Made by a program: the position numbers and the translations under genes. 43,094 nt of DNA. Source: Mastigamoeba balamuthi (taxonomy: Eukaryota; Evosea; Mastigamoebida; Mastigamoebidae). The stretch is from NCBI GenBank assembly GCA_902651635.1, contig CACRSC010000013.1:3902-46995 (forward strand). Reading direction: 5' to 3'. The notes beneath the pieces were generated by a model. That model had not been told where the DNA came from, did not search any database, and was given only the letters and a program-made list of their open reading frames with translations. This document shows positions 32,727 to 41,698 of the stretch, piece by piece (position 1 is the first letter of the stretch; every line of letters starts with the position of its first letter).

Positions 32727-35168
32727 TTACATAGGCACTTGATGGCAACTGCCAGCGAGGTCGTCAAATGACCTCGTTGGCTGCCGGCTGCCTTGATACA
32801 GCGACCCGTTGAAACCCCTGTAGTTCTCGCACAGCTCGGCCTGTTCGGGCGTCAGCTCTCCGAGCAACCCGAGCAGCTCATGCACAACGACGGGCTCCTC
32901 GAATCCCTTGGCCAACGCTCTCCCCAGGCATCGGAACGCATACCTGTTTGTGTCAGCCTCACAATTAGAGATGCGCTGAACGTACTGGTCTTGGCATGCC
33001 AGTCGTATCGAGTCGGCGACACAACATGATGTGTTGAACTCCTTGTTGAGGGGCTCGAGCCTCGCGGCCAGGTTGACGGCGTTGCCCAGCACCGTGTAGT
33101 TGAGCCGCGACGAGCTCCCCACGTTGCCCGCGTACACCTCCCCCGAGTTCAGGCCCACCCTGATGGCCATGGGCATCCCGTACTTTTTCACGAATACCTC
33201 CTCGTTCATCTTCCTCAGCGACGCCAGTAATTCCATCGTCGCCTTGCAGGAGAGCCCCTCAGAGTTCTCGCACCGCTCAGGGCATCCCCAGACAGCCATG
33301 ATGGCGTCCCCGATGTACCTGCGAGAATGTGCTTCGCAGTGAGCATTGATTACACCGAGTGGTGAGACAACGTGGCACGCACTTGTCGATGATGGCTCCG
33401 TTGGACTCGAGGATGTACGAGAACGAGTCGAACATGCGCTCCAGGATGTCGATCAGCACAGTCGCCCCGTGCTTGTCCATAGACGCCGTGAAGTTGGCCA
33501 CGTCCAGAAACATGATCGTCGCGTGCATCGGGGCCACTCCAACGGCTGGCCTGAGCTTGTTCTTGACGAGGTACCGCACCACAATCGTCGGCACGTACAG
33601 TGAACTGAGACAATCAAGAGATTGAATACAAGCAATTTGGTCAATGGCTTCGTACAAAGCAGAGAGCACGCGGCCCATCCGAGCTGCGTCGGACTCCAAC
33701 TGTACAAGTGCTGCTGTAAGTCAGGTTGCAGGTGAATCGGTTCGCACCATGGAAACCTCTCGGATAGCACTTCTGTTTGAGTCAACGATGTTGCCAATGC
33801 CGGTGAGTTCCATGTTGGCGACCTTCTTCATCTGCGCTGACACGAGGAACAGGGGCTTCACGAGCCTGTCTCCCAGAAACGCCGCCAGCACCACCGCGAT
33901 GACCATCACGACGAACTCCACGACCAGCAGAATGATGACGATCCTGACAACCGAGCTCTTGGTGTCGACCTGCTTCTGGACGACGTCGCCGAGGAAGTCG
34001 CTCTTGGGGGTCACGAGCACCAGCCAGAACGTCAGGTTCCCCGGCTGCGTGATCAGCGCCGTGTCCACGTACAGGTCCCCCAGCTCAAAGCTCGTAGCGC
34101 TCAGCCCAGAGGTCCCGCTCTGGGCCGCCCACTCGGCGACGATCTCGCGGACGGTGGCGTTGGGGCTGGCTGTGGCTTTGTAGGCGGCCTTGGTGGAGGA
34201 GTTGGCGCTGGGGTAGCCCTCGGTGGCAGCTATCATGTCCATGTTCCAGTTGAGCAGCATCGACCACCCGTTCGCCGTGTGCTTGAGGCCCGAGAAGTAG
34301 CTTGAGAGGTACTTGACGGAGTACGACTGTATGATGACTGCGATGCAGGGCCCAGTGGGGTTGTCGGGGTCGGGCACCTGCCGTGTGAATGCCAGCACGA
34401 AGCCGTCGCCCGGGCTAACGGACCAATACGGTCCTGTCCACGACATGCCGCCAACCTCGTTGTGGTGGCTGCGCACCCACCAGGCCCGGGAGACCATCGG
34501 AAAGTTCTTGGTGGTCTCGACGATTGTGGAGTTGAGGGCAGTGCCCGCGGCGTTGTACGAATACCAGTAGATATTGGGGTCCGTCTCGTTGTCGAACACA
34601 CCGCAGTTCCTGGCGCCGTACTTGTCCACGAGGAGGTGCTGGCCGAGGTCATTGATCCATCCGATGCCCTTGGACAAAGCAGGAGTATGCGTTGAGCCAA
34701 AAATAGGGGGACATAAGGGTGTATGACTGCTCTTCGCACGATGAAGGCCAGCTCCGGAAACAGACGCCCGACGTCGTGGAACAGCGGCTGGATGGAGCCC
34801 AGCAGCCCTCTTGCTGTGCAGTTGCGCAGCCGATGCACGGGGAGCGCGCCGTCGATGCCCAGCAGAATTCCGGCCTCTGTGACCGGCATGCTTATCTGCG
34901 TGTTGACCTTCTCCAGAGTGCGCCCCACGACCGTGGACCTGTACAGCGCCGCCTCGCTGCTCAACGACTCGAGGGCCGTGTCCGAGAGCGTGTTGATGGT
35001 CTGGAGCCACAGCGACGTCGTGGGCACGAGCTCCGCGAGGACCGAGAGGACGACGATGAGCCCCGCGATGACCGCGACGGTGGCGCGCAGGGGCAGCTTG
35101 CGTCCACCCTTGCGCAGCTTGTTCTTGCCGTAGATGTCGCTCTGAGGAGCGCTCCTGTCCATGTCCAT
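32727..35168 (-). CDS. Receptor adenylate cyclase G
   Basis: Exons: complement(join(32727..32943, 32986..33318, 33383..33604, 33656..33699, 33748..34668, 34740..35168)); 721 aa. Standard family order and intact catalytic residues (FLDVANFTASMDKHG, YIGDAIMAVWG, NYTVLGNAVNLAARLE). The C-terminal tail is unlike A-E after the HELLG motif. Introns 2 and 3 and the adjacent exons are nearly identical to those of cyclase H, 9 kb away, so G and H are the newest pair. The start at 35168 is the first ATG of an MDMD sequence. The 35.2-41.7 kb repeat-rich block begins just upstream. Confidence 0.92.
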
Positions 35169-35449
35169 TGCGAGTGGCTGGCGAGCTGAGCCTTCCGAGA
35201 AGGGAATATAAGTTGTGAGGTCGCAATGCACAACGAGACAATCGTTTTCGGCAATGAATGTGATCAGTGTGGCGTCTCTTTCCAGCACGTGTTGAGCGCA
35301 CCTCATGGCGCATACAGTAGGACCAACCGACCAATGGGGCCGTGTACTCAGAGCTCGCTCTTTAGCAATGCAGTCCTCCAGAAATGGCACCACTGCCAAC
35401 AATGCGGCAAGAGAAAAAGGAGATCGCCGATCACCTGTGCTCAGTCTCT

Positions 35450-36710
35450 TCAATCCGTCGAATTTATCTCGGCTGCCAGTGCATCGCTACTGGCCCCAAG
35501 TGGTTTGCGCCCCTTGTAAACGCGTGCAATTGATGCCGGCGGCTTAGTCTCCAGTCTCTCAGAAACCTCTGGGAGCGTGATAAGATGACAGGCACTGCTG
35601 AAAGAGCAGTACAGCCTGCTACCCTGTGCGCCATTCGAAATCATTTGAAAAATTTCGGAGCTGGAGCTCTCAGCCTTGTCTCCAGATGCAGAAGATGTTT
35701 CCTTGCTGGCCTGCTGGGCTCCCTTGATCTTGTCCTTGATGCTCCTCACAGCATTCAGCATGGCTTTGGGGCCATCCATGGCACGCCCCCTCGCACTGAG
35801 GCGGCTGAGGCGATGCACCTCAGCTGCAACTGCAGTCAGCGACGTTGTTGCATTCTGCACGGTGTTCTCCGTCGGGTCCCAGAACGGCGTGGTGAAGTAC
35901 ATCACCTCCAGGCAGTCAGTCCTTGCCTGGACTGCCTCCTCCATGGTCGGAATGACCCTGTTCCTGGTCAGGGTGGAGATGGCGATGATGAAGGCCTGCA
36001 CAACAGTGTCGTCATAGTCCTGGCGTGCCACAGGCATCGTTGCCTGCCTGTACTGCTGCAGCAGTGGGCTGAAATGCGAGTTAGACTGGTTATGCCGGCA
36101 ACTTTTTCTATATGCCACCAGCATATAGCTTTATGCTGGTGGCACATAAACGAAAAACAGTAAAGTCATAAAAATGATGAAAGCAATTGAAAAACAAGTG
36201 AAAGACAGAGGAAATACGTACAAATTGATTGCATTCTCACTGTTGCGCAGGATGTAGTCAATGTAGAAGCGCTGCTGTGCTGTCAGCACAACAGGGTGCC
36301 TTACAGCACCACAGGGGATGCTGATCACTGTGTTCTTCTTCTGCACGCCAGCCACTGAAAACACCGGGTTGAGGACGAGGCAGTTCAACTGCTTCTTCAT
36401 GCTGGTGTTGACTGGAATGATGAGGCTGAGGAGAACAATGAGAGTCCACTCGTCCTCCATATAGGCCCAGTACACACTGCTGGACTGCAGCAACGTGGCC
36501 CGTTTGCCGGATTCCATGCAGCAAACGTCCCAGAAGTACATATTACACAGGCCCATATGACGGGGGCCAGTCACGAAGCATGGGACAGTCATTGACCCGA
36601 TCACTGGCAGGTATGTCCCAGTCTGTTTCGATTGAGTCAGACATTAGAAATGAGAATGAAATGTGTACTGCTCTGGCACTGGCTTCCTTGGGAATCATGC
36701 TGCTATCCAT
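35450..36710 (-). CDS. Unrecognised intron-containing gene, copy I
   Basis: Best model: complement(join(35450..36068, 36222..36622, 36669..36710)), 353 aa, start at 36710. The second exon encodes YFWDVCCMESG, a Tyr/Trp-rich segment and a hydrophobic stretch (LIVLLSLIIPVNTSM). The third begins PLLQQYRQ, continues as helices (TMEEAVQARTDCLEVMYFT, RAMDGPKAMLNAVRSIKDKI) and reaches a Ser/Glu-rich stretch. After AESSSS (about 35660) it departs from copy J and runs into unrelated, repeat-derived sequence, so the C-terminus is probably truncated. The 153-nt intron 36069-36221 carries a strong hairpin. I cannot assign a family; it may belong to a mobile or multicopy element. Confidence 0.5.
35636..35658 (+). 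repeat. Short dispersed repeat, copy 1
   Basis: CGAAATCATTTGAAAAATTTCGG recurs with one or two changes at 36878-36900 in the same orientation. A related phrase (GCACAGGGTAGCAGGC) next to it recurs inverted at about 37013-37028. These repeats lie at the point where gene copy I departs from copy J. Confidence 0.7.
36111..36144. repeat. Palindromic TGCCACCAGCA element in copy I intron
   Basis: TATGCCACCAGCATA (36111-36125) is followed by its complement TATGCTGGTGGCA (36132-36144), forming a stem of about 13 bp. The same kind of ATATGCCA-GTGGCATAT palindrome recurs at 37795-37885, 38600-38675 and 39490-39640. Confidence 0.8.
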
Positions 36711-37251
36711 GGTGATGTCTCCAGGGCGTGGTTGAGGGTACAGGGCTATGAGGTCAGCTCATTCGTGCTCAGAGCACTCTGCTGGGCGACCCGCCACATG
36801 GGGGTCCATGGCAGCAACCTGCTGCCTGGTGTGCACCCCAGCACCCTGGAATGCCCCCCAGTCACAGGAAGCTGATTTGAAATCATTTTAAAAATTTCGG
36901 CATGCCTGTTTTGAGGTAAATACGTCATTTTCTTCGCCATCCTTGGGCAAATCACCCTTAAATGGCAAAGAAAACAGGTACCCCCAGAATCCTCTAAATG
37001 ATATCAAATAGTGCACAGGGTAGCAGGCCAGAGCTAGAGCCTATCACTTGTCAACGAGTTAGAATGAGGTCACGGAGCCACTCTTCTTCGAGGAATGATC
37101 GTTATTACCGATTGCCATACTCAGGTGAGAATACTGTCATCTGTTCCTCTGCGAGTGAGAAGCCAGCTCGCAAGTACAAATGTATTCTCAGTATCATGGC
37201 AACAACATGGACGTTGTATTGTGTGGTGTGCTGTGAAAACAAAAGTACTTA

Positions 37252-37309
37252 AGGAGATCTTTGTGAAGAAATACGGGATGCCCATGGCCATCAGGGTGGG
37301 CATACACTC
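37252..37309 (+). pseudogene. Orphan fragment of a cyclase exon 5
   Basis: The + strand reads KEIFVKKYGMPMAIRVGIHS, matching the middle of the cyclase domain in A-H (EEVFVKKYGMPMAIRVGLNS), with near identity at the DNA level over about 50 bp. Nothing before or after it is cyclase-like. It is inverted relative to flanking cyclases G and H. Confidence 0.85.
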
Positions 37310-37311
37310 CT

Positions 37312-38090
37312 ACCCTTGTAATGCACTTCATCCCTATGCAGTGCACCTTTTTGTGTGACCTTCAGCAGTCAGACAGACCAGTGTCACCAATTTCCGGAGG
37401 AGCACACCATGTGTTTTCCCAATTGTGCACCAATTCCCCCGTGACAATGCCTGGCACATCATGTTATGTATGTGATGCACTGACTCTTCTTCCTCCTCAA
37501 GGAGCCCTTCGACCTCAGGCATATAGGCATTCAGCACGCGTGTTATGAGGTGTCATAGCTTTCAGACTATCCATGAGAGCTGCACGTTCCACAGGTGGGT
37601 ATAGTAGAACCACGACCCGTCTGGATCTCTCTGCTACTCACAAAGAGGTTCACTCCTTCATCCTCTCATTTTGTGCTCTGATGCAAATGGGCACAGCACA
37701 CACAGCTGCTGACCAGGCTTTGTACAGGATGAGCTGCAGTTATTGTTGCAATACATTCCATGGGCGATCTCCTCTCGTCTTGTTCTTTCCAGCACATACT
37801 GTGCCAGCAGCACATGCTATGTGCCAGCAGTATATAGTATATGCTGGCAGCATATAGCATGTGCCACTGGCATATACTGTACTGGCAGTAGATGAGCTGG
37901 CATAAGAAGTGAGAGTCAGTAGAGAGAGTGATGTGCATTGATGCTGAAGCATATCAAACACAATTTGAGTGGGATATCATTTATTGGACAATTGCTTTAT
38001 TTGGAGAACAAAGCAATTGAGAAGAGCAAGGCGTGAGTGACAGAGAGCACTTAAGAGGTGGGTGAGAGTGTCTCAGCACATGGGAGTATC
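37312..38090. other. AT-rich stretch without a supported gene
   Basis: No convincing coding frame is seen. Bases 37790-37885 contain tandem GTGCCAGCAG-CATATGCTGGCAGCATATAGCATGTGCCACTGGCATAT units of the palindromic repeat family. Confidence 0.5.
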
Positions 38091-38599
38091 TGCTGCTCTA
38101 TCAGCAGATCCAGATGCAGGGTGAGAGGTGGGCACTTTGTGCTTGGAAGGAGTGGTGCTGGTGCCCTTTAGGGACTTGTACTCCCTCCAATTGGCATGCT
38201 TGGACTTGAGGAGCTCCAGCTGCTCCTTAAGCCCCTCCCTCGTTCTGGCTCTTCAACGTTACAATGAGCACGTGCTGCTCATGCAGGTCGTTGGTCACCC
38301 TGAGCTGCTCTTTCTTATACATGTGATTTTGTCCTTCAACTTGGCCCTGGCAGCCTTCAGGCTCTTGATGATCTGGTCCTGCTGCTGTGCTGGAACAAGG
38401 AGACCTGGTCCAGCAGCAGAGGCGATTTCAGCAGTCAGCCTCTTCACCTCGTCCTGAGATCTCTGGTTCAGTGCAGACAGATCCTTTGTACGTGAACTGA
38501 GATGAGAGACTGTATGGACTGCAGTGCCGTCTGCATAGCCTCCTTACGCTCTTACTGTGGTTTTAGAACAATTAGTGCTTTATGTTACTGGTTTATAAT

Positions 38600-38675
38600 T
38601 TTCTGCTGGTAGCATATATTTGCAAAATCCAGCAGGCATATAAAACTATATGCCACTGGCATATATTTGACGTAC
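38600..38675. repeat. Palindromic GCATATA repeat, copy J C-terminal intron
   Basis: GCTGGTAGCATATATTTGC is followed by CAGGCATATAAAACTATATGCCACTGGCATATATTTG. This is the same repeat family as at 36.1, 37.8 and 39.5 kb and again lies between two exon-like segments. Confidence 0.65.
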
Positions 38676-39479
38676 AGCATTGCTAATGGCCTGGCACAGA
38701 GCTGTGCGAGCCTCCTGGAGACTCATGATGTCAATGTCGTTGTTGTCCCAGGCCTGTGTGGGCAGCTAAGACCACCACGTGGGCTTTGCTTAAGCCCCAG
38801 GAGCCCTAAGTATCTTGCAGTCTGCTGATGCTGGTGCAAGACACTGCTGGATCTTCAAAGGTGAATGAGAAATAGCACAATGTGCTGCAGATGGGGCAGC
38901 TGAAGCCACGTACTCCACATTGCTTTCCTCTCTCATCCTCATTCATGCCACTGTTGTCATCTTCTTGTGCTTCTTCTGGTCGTCATCGTTATTCCTGATG
39001 CACTTCTTCACCTTCTTGCCCAGCAGCTGTCAATGGACTCATAGCTGGAACTGGAGCTCTCAGCCTCGTCTCCAGATGCAGAAGACGTTTCCTTGCTGCT
39101 CTGCTTGGCTTCCTTGATCTTGTCCTTGATGCTCCTTACAGCATTCACCATGGCTTTAAGGCCATTCATGGCACGCTCCCTCTTTCTGAGGTGATACACC
39201 TCAGCTGCAATATCAGTATCATGCTTGCATTTCACACTGTATTCTCCATCAGGTCCCAGAACGGCGTGGTGAAGTACATGAGCTTCAGGCAGTCAGTTCT
39301 TGCCCGGACTGCCTTCTCCGTGGTCAGAATGACCCTGTTCTTGGTCAGGGTGGAGATGGCATTGATGAAGACCTGCACAACAGCGTCCTTGTACTGCTGG
39401 CCTGCCTCAGGCGTTGTTGCTTGCATGTACTGCTGCAGCTCTGGGCTGAAAAGCAAGTTAGACTGGTTATGCCATCAAC

Positions 39480-40195
39480 TTTTTCTATGTGCCAGCAGCA
39501 GCACAAGCTATGTGCCAGAGCTATACCAGTGGTACAAGCTATGTGCTGATGGCATAGAGCTATATGCCAGTGGCACATTGCTATGTGCTGGTGGCATATG
39601 TATGTGCCAGTGGCACATAGCTATATGCCACTGGTACATACACATTGATCATGTTTATGTACTATAGTGAATCCAGTTCTGCTGCACACTGCTATATAGG
39701 CTTCACTACGTAGTGCAGCAGAAGTGAATTTCAGTAGCAGTGCATAGCAGAGCATATGTAGCAGTGTGTAGCAGAATGTGGTCCGCTACATCACGTAGCA
39801 GAGGTGGTGTAGTGATGCATGGTGGAGATAAGTCTGCTACACACTGCTACACAGGATCTGCTACACTGCATAGTGAAGGTTCATCTGCTACATAGCATAG
39901 CAAAGACAAGTGTAGTGGCATGTAGCAACTGATAGGTCCACTATGCAGTGTAGCAAAGATATATGTAGCAGTGTAGAAGCAGTTGCATAGCTAAGTGTAG
40001 TGAAAGCCTGTGTAGGTGAGTATTAGAGATTTTATTAGCTGACTGTAGCAGCACATAGCAGCATCATGTGTAGCAGTGCGTATTGAAGGCCATGTAGCAG
40101 CACATAGCAGACCCTCTGCAGCAGCACATAGTTCATTCATTGTACTACACACTGCTACAGCAGGATCCACTACACGCTGCTACATTGCTTGATGA
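39480..40195. repeat. Repeat cluster filling an 828-nt intron (palindromic plus GTAG/CTAC families)
   Basis: Bases 39490-39640 hold at least five ATATGCCAGTGGCACATAGCTATGTGC-type units. Bases 39680-40195 are made of GTAGCAGTGTGTAGCAG units interspersed with their complement CTGCTACACACTGCTAC. The last 150 bp match the copy at 755-905. The cluster accounts for most of the difference in intron size between gene copies J and I. Confidence 0.85.
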
Positions 40196-40884
40196 GAAAA
40201 CAAAAAGTAACAGCAAACTCAAAAAAAGAAGAAACCAATTGAAAAACGAGTGAAAGACAGAGGAAATACATACGAATTGATCGTGCCCTCACTTTGTGCA
40301 GGAGGTAGTCAACGTAGAAGTACTGTCGTGCTGTCAGCATAACAGGGTGCCTTACTGCACCACAGGGAATGCTGATCACCATGTTCTTTATCTGCATGCC
40401 AGCCACCAAAAACGCCAGGTCAAGGACGAGGCAGCACAAACTGCTTCTTCATGCTAGTGTTGATCAGAATGATGAGGTTAAGAAGAACGACAAGAGTCCA
40501 CTCGTCCTCCACATAGGCCCAGTACACACTGCCAGACTGCAGCAACGTGGCCCATTGCTACATTCCATGTGGTACATGTCCCAGAAGTACACGTTATGCA
40601 GGCCCATGCAACAGGGGCCAGGACAGTCAGTGACCCGACCACTGGCAGATATGTCTCAGTCTGTTATGATTAAGTCAGACAAATGAATTGAAATGAAGGG
40701 CATACTGCTCTGGCACTGGCTCCCTCGGGAATCGTGCTGCTAAAAAGAGGTCAGATCAGAAAATGTGTTAAATCAAAGATAGCATAAAGGAGAACAAACA
40801 GATTTGCCAGGATTAAATCCATGACCACATTCTGCTGCAGCCCTGTGCAAGTCTCTTCGCCTTTATGCATTGGTCTCTACTATT

Positions 40885-41460
40885 TGCAGATGTCTGAATG
40901 ATGCCCGTTGAACTTTCAGGCCCCATTGTTCAAGCCAGTGCAAAAAAAATTTGCCCATCAGAAAGCTCAGCAAGATTTTGCTCAGAAATATCTTCAGCAA
41001 GAGAAGAGATGTATGGTTCAGTGACGAGACCACGTTCTGGCTGCTGGAGGGCAACTTCGTGGCCACAGATGTTTTTTGTCAGACAGATAAAGTACCCCAA
41101 GAAGGTTCGGGTTTAGGAGTGCTTAGCTTCAAGAGGATTCGAGAAGCTTTATATATTCCAGGGAAATCTGAATTCCAAAAAGATGTATGAAATCTACAAG
41201 AATGATCCTTCTTCCTTCAATTCGGCAGGCCTATGGGAAGGATTACTGAGTGGATTCTGACAGAGGACAATATCAGTTAAAATGTCTGAAGTGTTCTGAA
41301 AGCAATAGTGGCTGAGGTAAACCCTTACTCTGTCAAGGCTCTGGTATACTGTATCAGAGAGAAGTGGAAGTCACTGTCTCTGAGGTATGCTCAGAAACTC
41401 ACAGATTCTTGCTTGCAGGCAGTGCTCAATTCCAAGGGGACTACACTGCATCTTAGATAA
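40885..41460 (+). pseudogene. Degenerate Tc1/mariner-like transposase
   Basis: One frame reads KKFAHQKAQQDFAQKYLQQE; after a one-base shift another reads VWFSDETTFWLLEGNF, the FSDE(K/T)TF motif around the first catalytic Asp of Tc1/mariner transposases. Further on come TEDN (second DDE region, qDN), then NPYSVKALVYCIREKW and finally SCLQAVLNSKGTTLHLR with a TAA stop, the typical family C-terminus. Frameshifts and stops make it inactive. Terminal inverted repeats were not found. This is classical mobile-element debris in the block between G and H. Confidence 0.75.
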
Positions 41461-41576
41461 GAGCATTGCCCAAGAAACACGAAATACATAATTAAATAAA
41501 TGACTCTTTTGTATTTAGACAATTAAGAGGGTCTCTTTGATGTATGCAATACAATTGATTTCTGTATTGCCTTCTT

Positions 41577-41623
41577 GGTTGAGAGCAGTCCTGGAGGCCA
41601 AGGGAGACAACACTGCATACTAG
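41577..41623 (+). pseudogene. Second Tc1/mariner transposase C-terminus
   Basis: The segment reads LRAVLEAKGDNTAY then TAG, again the R-x-V-x-x-A-K-G-x-T-x-Y terminus of Tc1/mariner transposases. It lies about 120 bp after the end of the first. Their 3' flanks are also alike, so either two elements inserted in tandem or the 3' end was duplicated. Confidence 0.6.
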
Positions 41624-41698
41624 ATCAGGAATTACCCTCAGAAGTACAAAATATGTAATCAAGTATGATTGATTGCTGTGGAAATACCGCATCATGTT

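Larger units (their letters stand above)
38120..40735 (-). pseudogene. Unrecognised intron-containing gene, copy J (broken by frameshifts)
   Basis: This is a second copy of the gene at 35.4-36.7 kb. It matches in order: SASARAV near 40715, TYLPVVGS near 40640, SVYWAYVEDEWTLVVLLNLI near 40500, then after an 828-nt intron (39446-40273) PELQQYMQ, NAISTLTKNRV, ARTDCLKLMYFTTPFWD and RAMNGLKAMVNAVRSIKDKI. Several frameshifts interrupt it, notably near 40600 and 40440. Beyond the point where copy I ends, J continues with a basic segment (KKCIRNNDDDQKKHKK), a D-x-D-I-M exon near 38720 and a frameshifted coiled coil at 38120-38560 (EVKRLTAEIA, KSLKAARAKLKDKIT, KEQLRVTNDLHEQH, LKEQLELLKSKHANW). The full protein would be a helical, partly nuclear-looking one. 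Confidence 0.55.

Noticed and set aside
39680-40195. CRISPR-like array
   Set aside because: Units are degenerate, irregularly spaced and self-complementary, lie in an intron of a eukaryotic gene and have no unique spacers.
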